Shown piece by piece: positions 7,160-17,074 of a DNA stretch of 64,000 bases. The notes beneath the pieces are model-generated. The model did no database searches. It was not told the origin of the DNA and was given only the letters and a program-made list of their open reading frames with translations. The position numbers and the translations under genes were made by a program. The stretch's first letter is position 1. The number at the start of each line of letters is the position of its first letter. Source of the stretch: DASVEG01 sp035540495 (GTDB lineage: Bacteria > Actinomycetota > Acidimicrobiia > Acidimicrobiales > CADCTF01); contig DATLGL010000014.1 of the NCBI GenBank assembly GCA_035540495.1, positions 1 through 64,000 on the forward strand, given 5' to 3'.

Positions 7160-8452
7160 ATGCTCGACACCTCGCGTACGTTGATCCTTCGCAGCGCCGC
7201 GACGGCGTGGCCGGTTGCCGGCGTGGTAGTCGCCGCCCGGTTGTACCTGCGAGATGCCGGACAACTGAAGATGCTCACCTACGCATTCACGGGTGCGGTG
7301 GTGGCCATCGTCGCTCCGCTCCCGCTGCTAGCCGTGTCGCTCGCGTCGTCCTTCGGCTTCCGTCGTGTCGCCGCTCTCGGCATCGACATCAGCATCGCTG
7401 ATGTTGTGCTCACAGCCGCTGCCGCAGCCGCGGCCCGGTTCCTGGCGGCGCCGGGCCGTCGGTTCCGAGAGTTCCTTCTCGTAGCGATCGCCTTCCAGGT
7501 CATCATGCTCGTACCCGTCGCCGCGAATCCGACGAGAGCCGCCTTGTTCGAGTGGTTCCACCGGCTCGTGCTCGTCGGCGGCGCAGCTGCGGTCGGAGCG
7601 GCCGTCTTCCGCACCCGCCTCTCGTTTCTTGCTTGGCGTGCCTTCTACGCCGTCACCGGCCTCTTCGCCGCCCACGCGATCTCGCTCGCCGTCCGCACCG
7701 GTTTCGAGCCTGCCTATCCGTTTGGCATGCAGAAGAACCCGGCGGGGCTGCTGATGGCCTTCGCTCTGCTGTCGATGTTCGTGGCGCCGCGCCTTGCTCG
7801 TGTGCCCACGTCGCTTGTGCCCGTCGCCGCCACTGTCCTGCTCCTTGGTCTGCTCGCCACGCGCTCGCGCGGGGCGATGATCGCGCTCCTCATCGCGTCA
7901 GCCATCTGGGTGGTTAGGAGCGGCAAGGTTCGGCACACGTTGCCGGTCGCTCTCGCAGCCAGTGTCGCCCTTGTTGCTGTCGTGTACATCACGACCGAAT
8001 CGGAATTCGAATTCGTCCGAGCGAACCCTGAGGCGGAGCGGTTCCGCGGCATCGGCGCCAGAGTCGAGCAGAACGAGCGCGCCGTCGAGATTTGGCGCGG
8101 TTCGCCCCTCGTCGGCGAAGGTCTCCGCTACTTCCGAGATCCAAGATTCGAGATCGTCGAGCCGCACAACGTCGTCCTCTACGTCGCTACCGAGAGTGGA
8201 TTCGTCGGACTGGTTGCGCTTGGAGTGCTCCTCGGTGGGGGGTTCTACGCACTGCGGGGGCTGCAGGGCCCGCTAGCGCAACTGGCGCGGCTCGCACTGC
8301 TCATGCGGTTCACGGCCGGGCTGTTCGACATCTACTGGGTTGCCGGCACGGGATCGCTGCCATGGATCATCGCGGGCATGGCCCTCGCCGAGGAGCGGCG
8401 CTCGCTTCCTGAGTCGACGGCGGGTCGCGACGAGCGGTTGGCCGTGTCGTGA
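7160..8452 (+). CDS. O-antigen polymerase/ligase family membrane protein
   Basis: Integral membrane protein of 430 residues with about ten to twelve hydrophobic segments. A long extracytoplasmic loop (about residues 275-370) holds the family-typical RGIGARVEQNERAVEIWRG and EPHNVVLYVATESG, the latter carrying the conserved HN pair of Wzy/WaaL-type proteins. It would polymerise or ligate lipid-linked oligosaccharide at the outer face of the membrane. The start is ATG 7160; a TTG at 7139 is an alternative. It is transcribed divergently from the GT4 gene at 6063 and its stop overlaps the next start (GTGA), so it begins an operon of sugar-assembly genes. Confidence 0.85.
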   Translation: MLDTSRTLILRSAATAWPVAGVVVAARLYLRDAGQLKMLTYAFTGAVVAIVAPLPLLAVSLASSFGFRRVAALGIDISIADVVLTAAAAAAARFLAAPGRRFREFLLVAIAFQVIMLVPVAANPTRAALFEWFHRLVLVGGAAAVGAAVFRTRLSFLAWRAFYAVTGLFAAHAISLAVRTGFEPAYPFGMQKNPAGLLMAFALLSMFVAPRLARVPTSLVPVAATVLLLGLLATRSRGAMIALLIASAIWVVRSGKVRHTLPVALAASVALVAVVYITTESEFEFVRANPEAERFRGIGARVEQNERAVEIWRGSPLVGEGLRYFRDPRFEIVEPHNVVLYVATESGFVGLVALGVLLGGGFYALRGLQGPLAQLARLALLMRFTAGLFDIYWVAGTGSLPWIIAGMALAEERRSLPESTAGRDERLAVS

Positions 8453-9534
8453 GGGTCGTGCGCATCTACCACTCGGCGGTCGTAGCTGCTTTCAGGGCCC
8501 GCGACCACCGGCTGCGCGACCGTGGTGTCGACCTGTGCCTGATCGCGCCGACGCGGTGGAACGAAGGCGGTCGCGACGTCCACCTCGACATCGCCGCGCA
8601 CGAGCGGTCGTGGCTGTGCCCGGCGCGAACCGTCGGGCGCCACCCGTACGTCTTCGCCTACGACCCGCGCCCGATCTTCCGCGCCCTTCGGCGACGCCCC
8701 GATCTGATCGACGTGCACGAGGAGCCTGCGAGTCTCGCCGCCCTGGAGGTCCTCGTGCTCCGAGCGCTGCTAGGTGTCCGAGCGCCGCTCACGATGTACT
8801 CGGCGCAGAACATCTACAAGCGCTATCCCCCGCCGTTTCACTGGATCGAGCGGTGGGCCTTCCGGGCCGCGAAAGCGATCTACTGCTGCAACACCGAGGC
8901 TGCGGAGGTCCTCGCCGCGAAGGGGTACCGAGGCGCCATGCCCGTCATCGGTCTCGGCATCGACACAGCGCGCTTTGCCCCGGCCCAGCACACCGCAGCT
9001 CGCCCTTTCACCGTCGGCTACGTCGGCCGTCTCGAGAGCCACAAGGGCGTCGCGGTGCTGATCGATGCTCTCACGCAGGTGCCGTCGGCAGAGCTGCGCG
9101 TGGTCGGAGCGGGCCCTGACCGCACCCGGCTCGAGGAGCGTGCCGGGGCGCTCGGCAGCCGCGTGCGGTTCGTCGACTTCGTCGACCACGCGTCGCTCCC
9201 GGGCCTCTATCGCACGTTCGATGTCGTCGCGATCCCGTCACTGCCGACACCACGATGGAAGGAGCAGTTTGGGCGGGTTGCCGTCGAGGCGATGGCCAGC
9301 GGCGTGCCCGTCGTCGCCTCCGCCGATGGCTCGCTTCCCGAAGTGGTGGGGCCAGGCGGAATCCTCGTACCTCCCGGTGATCCCGATGCGCTTGCCGACG
9401 CGATCAACCAGCTGCTCGAACACCCCGAGCTTCGGGACAATTACGCGCGAGCGGGACGCGAGTGGGTATCCCGTTACTCCTGGGAGGCCGTCGCCGACCG
9501 CCATTACCGGGTGTACGAGGCGGCGACGCTATGA
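8449..9534 (+). CDS. GT4 glycosyltransferase
   Basis: Glycosyltransferase of 361 residues and GT-B fold. The N-terminal part (MRVVRIYHSAVVAAFRARDH) contains the acceptor-side DLIDVHEEP. The C-terminal part shows FTVGYVGRLESHKGV and the E-x7-E region FGRVAVEAMASGVPVVAS with the donor-binding GSLPEVVG. The GTG start overlaps the stop of the polymerase gene by four bases and the stop overlaps the next ATG by four, so the three genes are translationally coupled. It should add one sugar to the lipid-linked repeat unit; the sugar cannot be told from sequence. Confidence 0.9.
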   Translation: MRVVRIYHSAVVAAFRARDHRLRDRGVDLCLIAPTRWNEGGRDVHLDIAAHERSWLCPARTVGRHPYVFAYDPRPIFRALRRRPDLIDVHEEPASLAALEVLVLRALLGVRAPLTMYSAQNIYKRYPPPFHWIERWAFRAAKAIYCCNTEAAEVLAAKGYRGAMPVIGLGIDTARFAPAQHTAARPFTVGYVGRLESHKGVAVLIDALTQVPSAELRVVGAGPDRTRLEERAGALGSRVRFVDFVDHASLPGLYRTFDVVAIPSLPTPRWKEQFGRVAVEAMASGVPVVASADGSLPEVVGPGGILVPPGDPDALADAINQLLEHPELRDNYARAGREWVSRYSWEAVADRHYRVYEAATL

Positions 9535-12500
9535 ATGTCGACGTTGTCATCGTCACGTACCGCTCCGAAGCGCTGCTCCCCCAGTGCCTCGAGTCCGTGC
9601 CGCGTGGTACCAACGTCATCGTCGTCGACAACGCGTCGGGCGACAAGAGCGCTGTTATCGCGCGCAAGGCCGGAGCGACGGTCATCGAGAACAGCGAAAA
9701 CGTCGGGTTCGCAGCTGCTGCCAATCAAGGGGCGGCAGCGGGAGACAACCCATATGTGCTGTTCCTGAATCCCGATGCGGTGCTCCAGCCGGGGTGCGTC
9801 GAAGCGCTCGAACGAGCTCTCAACGGCGACCCTGATGCCGCCATCGCGGGGCCACGCCTCGTATTGGCTGACCGCAGCGGTGAGCAGCGAGTCCGCTGGC
9901 CGTTCCCATCAGCGGCACGGTCGTGGGCAGAAGCAATCGGGCTCTCGCGACTGCTTCCGACGACCGACGACGCGAGCTTCCTCGTCGGCGCGTGCCTGCT
10001 CGTTCGTCGCAGCGCGTTGGAGGCGGTCGATGGCTTCGACGAGGAGTTCTGGCTGTACGGCGAGGAAGCCGACCTCACCCTCCGCCTCCGCCAGCGCGGG
10101 TTCGGCGTGCTGCACGTGGCAGAGGCGGAGTGCAGCCACATAGGTGGCGCGAGCGGCGAGGGCAGCGACCGGTCGTTCGACGAGTTCCAGCTCGGCACCG
10201 AGCGCTTCTTGCGGAAGCACCGCGGGAGAGGCGCCGTCCTGTCGCACCGACTGGCGCTCCTCGTTGGGTCGGCTCTCCGAGTGGTGGTGCTCACGCTGCT
10301 ACTCAGGGGCAGCACACCCACTGCTTGCCACCGCCGCCGCGTTGTGCGCCGCCTCGTCCGCGTGCTCGTTACAGGGCCGCTCGTCGTTCGGTCATCACCT
10401 CGGAAATCCTCGTCCGTCGTGGTTTTGTCGCTCGAACCATGGGACGACGTCTGGCGGCGCAATCAGTTCCTCGTTCGTGAGCTCCTCGCCGCCGACTCAT
10501 CGCTTCGGGTCCTGTTCGTCGAACCACCCGTCGACATCCTTCACCACCTCCTGCGCACGCGCCGCCTTCCATCTCTGCCTGGCCTCCGCAAGAGCGATCA
10601 CGACGAACGACTCCTGCTCTTCACTCCGGTGAAGGCCCTGCCGCGGGCGCTGGGTCCGTGGGCAGACCGCGATTTGGTTCGGCAGCTGAAGCGGGTGTTA
10701 TCACGCTGCAGTTTCGAGGGGGCAACGCTGTGGGTGAACGATCCCGCATACGCGCAGCTCGCGCGGTGGCGGATGCCGTTAGTTTACGACCTAACTGACG
10801 ACTGGACGAAGGCCGATCGGCCGCCTCGCCAGCATCGACGCCTGGTTGAGTGGGACCGGACGCTGACGACCCGCGCGAACGTCGTCACAGCCTGCAGTGA
10901 CGCGTTGGCGGCTTCGCACTCCAATGCTCGTGATTTGCGAGTGATTTTGAACGGCGTCGACGTCGACCACTTCCGAGCGCGGCAGGAGCGACCAGCCGAC
11001 CTCCCAACGACGCCCGTCGCGACATACGTCGGGACACTCCACGAGGACCGGCTTGACATCGGCCTCGTCACGAGGACCGCCCGCGCGCTTCCCCAGATCA
11101 AGTTCGTTTTCGTTGGGCCTTGCGCCCTCGGGGCGAGAGCACGGAACGCCCTAGAAGCTGAACCGAACGTGATCCTCCTCGGTCAGCGGCCTTACGAAGT
11201 AGTCCCGTCTTACCTTCAACACAGTGACGTGATCGTGATTCCGCACGTCACGTCAGAGTTCACTGCGACGCTCGACCCGATCAAGGCGTACGAATGCATG
11301 GCGGTCGGAACGCCCACTGTCGCCACCCCCGTCGTCGGATTCGTCGGCGCCGGCCCCCCGATCCACACCGCGCCGGTGGAAGACTTCGCAGCTGCCGTCG
11401 CCGACGCCATCGGCATGACACCCGCGCCCCGCGGCGACGTCCCCACATGGCGTTCACGGGGCATCGAGTTCCAAAGGGCGCTCCTCGACGCCCGCCGCCA
11501 TGTCCAACGAAGGCGACTTCAAGTTGCCTACGTGAACCACTGCGCCCGGTTGTCCGGTGGAGAACTTGCCCTTGTGCGCCTGCTACCTGCACTGGACGTG
11601 GAAGCACACGTCATCCTGGGGGAGGACGGTCCGCTCGTGGACAAGCTCCGCCAAGCGGGCGCAAGCGTTGAGATCATTCCGATGGCGGGCGTAGCTCGTG
11701 ACCTCCATCGGGAGGCAGTTCGACCAACTCGACTCCCCTTCCGGTCGCTGGTCGCAACAGCCACCTATACGTTCCGGCTCGCTCGACGACTGCGTGAGCT
11801 GCGGCCCGACCTCGTGCACACGAACTCTTTGAAAGCGGCGATCTACGGGTGCGTCGCGGCCCGATTGGCCTCGCTACCGGTCATTGCACACATCCGCGAT
11901 CGCATCGCATCCGATTACCTCCCTCGCTTCGCCGTCGGCGGCATCCGCGTGTTCTTGCGCTTCGTACCTGACGCGGTCGTAACGAACTCGGCGACTACGT
12001 TGCGGACTCTTCACCTACCGGCATCGCGCACGGCCGTCGTGTCCAGCCCCGTAATTCACGACATTGCAGTCGCGCCGTCGCGGCCAGCGGACCACTCGGA
12101 CGCGCCAGGACTCCACGTCGCGATGGTGGGGAGGATCGCGCCGTGGAAAGGTCAAGACGTCTTCCTACGCGGATTCGCAGCGGCGTTCGACAGAGGGCGC
12201 GCACGAGGCCTTATCGTCGGTGCCCCTCTGTTCGGCGAAGACGAATTCGAACGAGAGATCCGTGCGCTGGCCGACGATCTCGGGATCTCCGACGAGATCG
12301 AGTTCCTAGGCTTCCGTGATGATGTCGACACGATCCTGGCGGACGTAGACATCCTGGTTCACGCTTCCACGCTGCCCGAGCCGTTCGGACAGGTCGTGGT
12401 CGAGGGCATGGCCGCAGGGGTGGCCGTCGTCGCATCCTCAGAGGGCGGACCAGCTGAGGTAGTCACAGACAGCGTTGACGGTCTCCTTGTGCCGCCGAAC

Positions 12501-12671
12501 GACGTCGCCGCCCTAGCAACGGCGCTCCAACGGCTCACCGATGCGACCGTGCGGCGCCGGCTCAGCACAGCGGCACGGGCGCGCGCCGCCGATTTCGCGC
12601 CGGCTGTCATCGCTCGGCAGGTCGAAGCAGTTTACGACGGTGTGCGGCGCCGGAGGGTCGACTCCTCGTGA
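9531..12671 (+). CDS. three-domain glycosyltransferase fusion (GT2-GT4-GT4)
   Basis: Exceptionally long glycosyltransferase of 1046 residues made of three complete units. Residues 1-285 are a GT-A family 2 enzyme (VDVVIVTYRSEALLPQCLES; DNASGD; LFLNPDAVL; the base region DEEFWLYGEEADL). Residues about 310-660 form a GT-B unit (VVVLSLEPWDDVWRRNQF, VNDPAYAQLARW, YVGTLHEDRLDIGLV, YECMAVGTPTVATP), similar to UDP-galactofuranosyl-like GT4 proteins. Residues about 675-1040 form a second GT4 (VAYVNHCARLSGGELALVR, DLVHTNSLKAAIYG, MVGRIAPWKGQDVF, EPFGQVVVEGMAAG). The ATG overlaps the preceding stop by 4 bases. Three successive transfers by one polypeptide are inferred. No frameshift is involved; the frame is open throughout. 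Confidence 0.88.
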   Translation: MNVDVVIVTYRSEALLPQCLESVPRGTNVIVVDNASGDKSAVIARKAGATVIENSENVGFAAAANQGAAAGDNPYVLFLNPDAVLQPGCVEALERALNGDPDAAIAGPRLVLADRSGEQRVRWPFPSAARSWAEAIGLSRLLPTTDDASFLVGACLLVRRSALEAVDGFDEEFWLYGEEADLTLRLRQRGFGVLHVAEAECSHIGGASGEGSDRSFDEFQLGTERFLRKHRGRGAVLSHRLALLVGSALRVVVLTLLLRGSTPTACHRRRVVRRLVRVLVTGPLVVRSSPRKSSSVVVLSLEPWDDVWRRNQFLVRELLAADSSLRVLFVEPPVDILHHLLRTRRLPSLPGLRKSDHDERLLLFTPVKALPRALGPWADRDLVRQLKRVLSRCSFEGATLWVNDPAYAQLARWRMPLVYDLTDDWTKADRPPRQHRRLVEWDRTLTTRANVVTACSDALAASHSNARDLRVILNGVDVDHFRARQERPADLPTTPVATYVGTLHEDRLDIGLVTRTARALPQIKFVFVGPCALGARARNALEAEPNVILLGQRPYEVVPSYLQHSDVIVIPHVTSEFTATLDPIKAYECMAVGTPTVATPVVGFVGAGPPIHTAPVEDFAAAVADAIGMTPAPRGDVPTWRSRGIEFQRALLDARRHVQRRRLQVAYVNHCARLSGGELALVRLLPALDVEAHVILGEDGPLVDKLRQAGASVEIIPMAGVARDLHREAVRPTRLPFRSLVATATYTFRLARRLRELRPDLVHTNSLKAAIYGCVAARLASLPVIAHIRDRIASDYLPRFAVGGIRVFLRFVPDAVVTNSATTLRTLHLPASRTAVVSSPVIHDIAVAPSRPADHSDAPGLHVAMVGRIAPWKGQDVFLRGFAAAFDRGRARGLIVGAPLFGEDEFEREIRALADDLGISDEIEFLGFRDDVDTILADVDILVHASTLPEPFGQVVVEGMAAGVAVVASSEGGPAEVVTDSVDGLLVPPNDVAALATALQRLTDATVRRRLSTAARARAADFAPAVIARQVEAVYDGVRRRRVDSS

Positions 12672-12759
12672 ATGCGCCGCAACGTGCGCAGAACTCGAGG
12701 GTAGGACGATTGCGCGCCAACCCACCAGTGAGAGCATCCACAAGAGCGTCTGCCACCAC

Positions 12760-13854
12760 ATGAGTTCCACATCGCTGGCGCCCGCCGACTCCGTCAAGGT
12801 GATCGCGTTCTACCTGCCACAGTTTCACCCCATCCCAGAGAACGACGCGTGGTGGGGCCGCGGATTCACCGAATGGACGAACGTCGCCAAGGCGCGGCCG
12901 CTGTTTCCGCGCCACGAGCAGCCGGACCTCCCAGGCGAGCTCGGCTTCTACGACCTGCGTGTACCCGAGACGAGAGAGGCACAGGCGGCTCTCGCGGCCG
13001 ACCACGGCGTCGACGCCTTCTGCTACTGGCACTACTGGTTCGCCGGTCGACGCCTCCTCGAGCGCCCCTTCGAGGAAGTGCTCACGAGCGGCACGCCCGA
13101 CTTCCCGTTTTGCCTCGCGTGGGCAAACCAGACCTGGTCGGGCATCTGGCATGGAGCAGAGGACCGGATCCTCATGGAGCAGACGTACCCAGGTCCGGAG
13201 GACGATCGAGCCCATTTCGAGTACCTGCTTCCGGCGTTCGACGACGACCGGTACCTCAAGGTCGACGGACGTCCGGTGTTCTACGTCTTCCGACCTGAGC
13301 AGCTACCCGACCCCGTCGCCTTCACTCGCCGTTGGCAGGACATGGCTCGAGCGCACGGTCTCGCAGGGCTGTACCTCGTCGCTGAGATCTCCGACCTCCA
13401 CGGAAACGGCCCGAAGATCGGACGCCCTGAGGAACTCGGGTTTGACGCTGGTGTGTACATTCGCCTGCCGTTCCAGGCATCCACGGTTGACATGCTCTGG
13501 ATGCGCTTCAAACGCAAGGTTCTGCGGTGGCCGGAGATGTACGACTACAGCCCCACCCCCATCGAGCCGCCTCCGTCCCTCAACCGCCCGAACGTACACA
13601 CGTGCGTGTATCCGAACTGGGACAACACACCGCGCTCGGGTCGACGCGGGCTCGTGATCCGCGGATCGTCTCCCGAGGACTTCGCCGCCCACCTCCGCCA
13701 CGGCTTAGAGCTGACAGCGTCGCGCCCACAGGACCACCGGTTTCTCTGGATCAAGTCGTGGAACGAGTGGGCGGAAGGCAATCGTCTCGAGCCGGGCGCG
13801 AGTGACGGGCGCGCCTACCTCGAGGTGATCCGCCGGATCAGGGAGCTCGCATGA
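12760..13854 (+). CDS. WbsX-like protein (GH99-like fold)
   Basis: Protein of 364 residues belonging to the WbsX family found in polysaccharide loci and related to glycoside hydrolase family 99. Diagnostic motifs are YLPQFHPIPENDAWWG and FTEWTNVAKARPLF near the N-terminus, YWHYWFAGRRLLERP, WANQTWSG, and SWNEWAEGNRLEP near the C-terminus. Family members either hydrolyse endo-mannosidic links or act in glycan assembly; which applies here is not known. The start is the ATG at 12760, 88 bases after the fusion gene. The stop overlaps the next ATG by 4 bases. Confidence 0.88.
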   Translation: MSSTSLAPADSVKVIAFYLPQFHPIPENDAWWGRGFTEWTNVAKARPLFPRHEQPDLPGELGFYDLRVPETREAQAALAADHGVDAFCYWHYWFAGRRLLERPFEEVLTSGTPDFPFCLAWANQTWSGIWHGAEDRILMEQTYPGPEDDRAHFEYLLPAFDDDRYLKVDGRPVFYVFRPEQLPDPVAFTRRWQDMARAHGLAGLYLVAEISDLHGNGPKIGRPEELGFDAGVYIRLPFQASTVDMLWMRFKRKVLRWPEMYDYSPTPIEPPPSLNRPNVHTCVYPNWDNTPRSGRRGLVIRGSSPEDFAAHLRHGLELTASRPQDHRFLWIKSWNEWAEGNRLEPGASDGRAYLEVIRRIRELA

Positions 13855-14927
13855 TGTCCGAGGTGCGGGCGAAGACGAACAGCCCACTGCGCATCGCACT
13901 CATCTCGTATTACCTCCCGAGCGAAAGCAAGATCGGCGTCGGGTACTGGGTGCACTCGTACGCCAATGCGCTGGTGGAACGCGGACACCAGGTGACGGTG
14001 CTATCTCCTTGCGCGCGTCCTGACGACGCGCTGTATGACGTCGAGCGCGTTGCCCTCAGCGGAGCGAACCGCACGTTCAAGTTCGCGCTCGCGATGCGAC
14101 ACGTCGACTGGAGCCGCTTCGATGTCCTGCACGCTAACGGCGACGACTACTGGCTCTGGAAGCGACGGGTCCCCGTGCACATCCGAACTATGCACGGCAG
14201 CTGCTTCAGCGAGGCGCTCCACATCAAAGGCATCAAGGAACGGGCCCGGATGTTGGCGCTCGGCGTGGGTGAACTGCTGGCGACCCTCGTCGCCGACCAG
14301 ACGGCGTGCGTGTCGCCGGAGACCCGACGCTGGATGCCATGGGTGCGGACAGTGATCCCTGTCGGCGTCGATCTCCGGCGGTTCACGCCTGCGAGTGAGA
14401 AGGAGCCAGCGCCGACAATCCTCTTCGTCGGGACGTACCACCAGCGCAAACGGGGGAAACTTCTGATGGAAGTGTTCCAAGACGAGGTGCGGCCGGCCGT
14501 TCCGGATGCTCGACTGTGGATGGTCTGCAGCGATGCGCCGTCGGCTCCGGGCGTGGAAGTTCTTGGACGACTCTCGAACGAGGAGTTGGTCCGGCGCTAC
14601 CAACGCGCGTGGATCTTTTGCCTGCCATCTTCGTACGAGGGGCTTGGCGTCCCATATATCGAGGCGATGGCGTGCGGACTGCCGGTAGTCGCAACGCCGA
14701 ATCCCGGCTCAAGGTTTGTCCTCGGAGGCGGAGCGCACGGCGCGCTAGCTCGTTCATCCGACCTCGGGCAGCGTGTCGCTGAGCTTCTAACAGACGCGCG
14801 ACTGCGGGCGGACATGTCACACCGATCGCTCATGAGAGCCCGTGACTTGTCTCTAGACGCGGTGTTACGTGCATACGAGGTCCTCTACGCCGACGGCGAT
14901 TCAGGCCGTCACACTTGGACATGGTGA
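13851..14927 (+). CDS. GT4 glycosyltransferase
   Basis: Glycosyltransferase of 358 residues. The N-terminal domain includes IALISYYLPSESKIGVGYWV and the acceptor-side FDVLHANGDDYWLW. The C-terminal donor domain has ILFVGTYHQRKRGKLL and SSYEGLGVPYIEAMACGLPV. The ATG overlaps the WbsX stop (ATGA) and its own end overlaps the next gene by 7 bases. It is part of the polysaccharide assembly operon starting at 7160. Confidence 0.88.
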   Translation: MMSEVRAKTNSPLRIALISYYLPSESKIGVGYWVHSYANALVERGHQVTVLSPCARPDDALYDVERVALSGANRTFKFALAMRHVDWSRFDVLHANGDDYWLWKRRVPVHIRTMHGSCFSEALHIKGIKERARMLALGVGELLATLVADQTACVSPETRRWMPWVRTVIPVGVDLRRFTPASEKEPAPTILFVGTYHQRKRGKLLMEVFQDEVRPAVPDARLWMVCSDAPSAPGVEVLGRLSNEELVRRYQRAWIFCLPSSYEGLGVPYIEAMACGLPVVATPNPGSRFVLGGGAHGALARSSDLGQRVAELLTDARLRADMSHRSLMRARDLSLDAVLRAYEVLYADGDSGRHTWTW

Positions 14928-15910
14928 AGATCCACCTAGCCGACATGGGCGTCCCAGAAGCACACTCGGCGCGGCTCGGTTTCCGTTACCTTGCGCAAAG
15001 GGACGAGACGAGGGTCCATATCCTTGTCGATAACCCCGCTGACGCGGATGCGACCCTGTTCGTGGACTGTCACTTGGTCGGGGACCGAAGCGTGAACAAG
15101 CTCATCCGCCAAAGTAACGCATACAGGACGCGGCCTGACACGTGCATTGTATATGACGAGAGAGACCGCCCTTGGTGCGAGGCGCGGGGACTTTACGTCA
15201 GCATGCCCGCTCGCACATTCCGGCCCCAACATCAAATCGCATTTCCCTATTACACCGTGAACGATCCGCGTTCTTGGGCAGATTCCGCCACGCAGGAGGC
15301 TGACTCGCCCGACTTGCTCTTCAGCTTCATTGGGTCCGCCACCCACCGTTCGCGCAGGCCGCTATTCAACATGCGGCACCCACGTTCACTCGTAAGGGAA
15401 GTGAACGATTTCGTCTTCTTCGATCCGTCCTCTCCTCGCTTCAATGAAAGGCGTCATGAGTTCGCGACCTCGTTGATGCGATCGAAGTTCGTGCTCTGCC
15501 CCCGAGGACAGGGTACGTCTTCGATACGCTGCTATGAGACGCTAGCGGCAGGTCGTGTTCCGGTCGTCATCTCGGACGATTGGGTGCCACCCGGCGGTAT
15601 CGACTGGTCTTCATGTTCGTTGCGGTGGCCGGAGAACGTTACGGCAGGGTTGATCGAACTCCTGGAGGAGCATGAGCCGTACGCGGCCGACATGGGCCGA
15701 AATGCGCGCCTTGCATTCGAACGAACCCTCGCCCCAGAAGTCATGTTCGACCGTATCGGCAACGCGATCCAGTCACTCCTTGATCAGGAGATCCGCATGC
15801 ATTTCCCCACCCGGGGCTTTTGGACGACGTCGACAATTCTCTTTCACGCGGCACGCGCCAATCGACGACGGATTCGTCGGATTATTCACCCGCGACCAAA
15901 GTGTGGCTGA
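14921..15910 (+). CDS. exostosin-like (GT47) glycosyltransferase
   Basis: Protein of 329 residues resembling the exostosin/GT47 family. The conserved C-terminal part reads MRSKFVLCPRGQGTSSIRCYETLAAGRVPVVI (given here by its positions, about 195-225), then DDWVPPGGIDW and a region rich in conserved acidic residues. The upstream segment LLFSFIGSATHRSRRPLF is the usual start of the donor domain. The ATG at 14921 overlaps the preceding gene by 7 bases. Base composition is less G+C-rich than that of the flanking genes. It is the last gene of the forward operon and converges with the FkbM-type methyltransferase gene, leaving 159 bases between them with no obvious terminator. Confidence 0.72.
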   Translation: MVKIHLADMGVPEAHSARLGFRYLAQRDETRVHILVDNPADADATLFVDCHLVGDRSVNKLIRQSNAYRTRPDTCIVYDERDRPWCEARGLYVSMPARTFRPQHQIAFPYYTVNDPRSWADSATQEADSPDLLFSFIGSATHRSRRPLFNMRHPRSLVREVNDFVFFDPSSPRFNERRHEFATSLMRSKFVLCPRGQGTSSIRCYETLAAGRVPVVISDDWVPPGGIDWSSCSLRWPENVTAGLIELLEEHEPYAADMGRNARLAFERTLAPEVMFDRIGNAIQSLLDQEIRMHFPTRGFWTTSTILFHAARANRRRIRRIIHPRPKCG

Positions 15911-16069
15911 CTCTGCGACGTGCCCTCCTCAGGCTTCTCCAACCGGCACCTCCTGAGTCATCAGAGCAGACTTCGCCAGATTGACACCGAGTTGCTGAAC
16001 GGAAACCCGCGGCTCCGTCTGTCCCGCACACTCAACTCGACGTCGAACGTAGCTGGCGGAGGTGCGGGT

Positions 16070-16795
16070 TCAGGTGCCTTCAAAAAAGGATGTAGGACCG
16101 AGACGCACAAGTCGTCGGTAGCCAACCCCGCCAAGGAACTCTGCGACCGAGCGGCCTTCGTGTTCCTCAGCTGCGATAACGCGCGGTCGGAATCGTTCCC
16201 AATCATTTGACCGTAATACCTCGAGGTCGTGACCCTCGCAGTCGACGCACAGGAATTGCGAATCCTCAGCGCCATGCTCGGCGACCACCGCTGCCAGAGT
16301 CCTCGTCTCAACTTCAATCGTGTCGGCGGCCATGCCGCGCCAAAGGTAAGACCCATCGTTGATCCCAGAGAACGAACCTGCGCGGCTGAATGCCACGATT
16401 CCTTCGCCAGTCGAGATCGCGTACCGAAGGTTGACGTCGCGGGGCCGGTACGCGTGGAAGAGCGCGAACGCATCTGGATCGGGCTCGATGTTCATGCCAC
16501 GCCAGCCATGGCGGTGTAGCAAGAGCGTGTTCGACAGATGGAACGGGTGGAACGCCCCGACGTCGACGTACGTACCAATTTCATCCCCGAAGTACGACAG
16601 CAAGAACACGTCCTCGCCGAATTGGGAGAACGAAACGGTTCGCGACCATGCGAGGTCAACAAGGCCGATCTCTCGTCGGCGCAGTCGACGGCCTATGAGT
16701 ACTGCTGGACGCAGCCGATCCTTCAATGTCACCGTGCCATCGTAAGTCAGGGTCCAGAGCGGACAGCCCAGAACGACAACCGTCTTCGGTTGCAC
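16070..16795 (-). CDS. FkbM-family methyltransferase
   Basis: S-adenosylmethionine-dependent methyltransferase of 241 residues. FSQFGEDVFLLSYFG leads into the SAM-binding TYVDVGAFHPFHLSNT (about residues 73-90). The next acidic residue lies in MNIEPDPDAF. The DCEGHDLEVLRSNDW motif near 190 is diagnostic of FkbM proteins that O-methylate sugars or polyketides. The start is ATG 16795. It is the last gene of the minus-strand block and separated from the GT2 gene by 279 bases in which I see no gene. Methylation of a glycan residue is the likely role. Confidence 0.85.
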   Translation of the reverse strand: MQPKTVVVLGCPLWTLTYDGTVTLKDRLRPAVLIGRRLRRREIGLVDLAWSRTVSFSQFGEDVFLLSYFGDEIGTYVDVGAFHPFHLSNTLLLHRHGWRGMNIEPDPDAFALFHAYRPRDVNLRYAISTGEGIVAFSRAGSFSGINDGSYLWRGMAADTIEVETRTLAAVVAEHGAEDSQFLCVDCEGHDLEVLRSNDWERFRPRVIAAEEHEGRSVAEFLGGVGYRRLVRLGPTSFFEGT

Positions 16796-17074
16796 CCGTC
16801 GCTGTCAGTACACCTCAAGCTCGAATCGTCACGGCGTGGGCGCCGCGCGCCCACCACCGCCGGCGGTTGCCTGCGTCACACCACGAATAGAGGTCCAGCC
16901 CTGGATGAAGAACTGACCGCTCCGACCTGCGTGGCCTGCGCCTGTCCGCGGGCGTTTCGTCGTACTCAACAAGTGAGACTCGTCGCTATCGCCACGAGGC
17001 CGTCGCGACGTTTAGATCAACTCACCAGAGTAAGAGCCGTTGTAACAAAGTGGGTCGGTCCGAATCGACCGCTG

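Noticed and set aside
16796..17074. Possible small gene in the gap between FkbM and GT2 genes
   Set aside because: No frame has a plausible start with sensible composition; the longest plus-strand frame runs through the FkbM gene.
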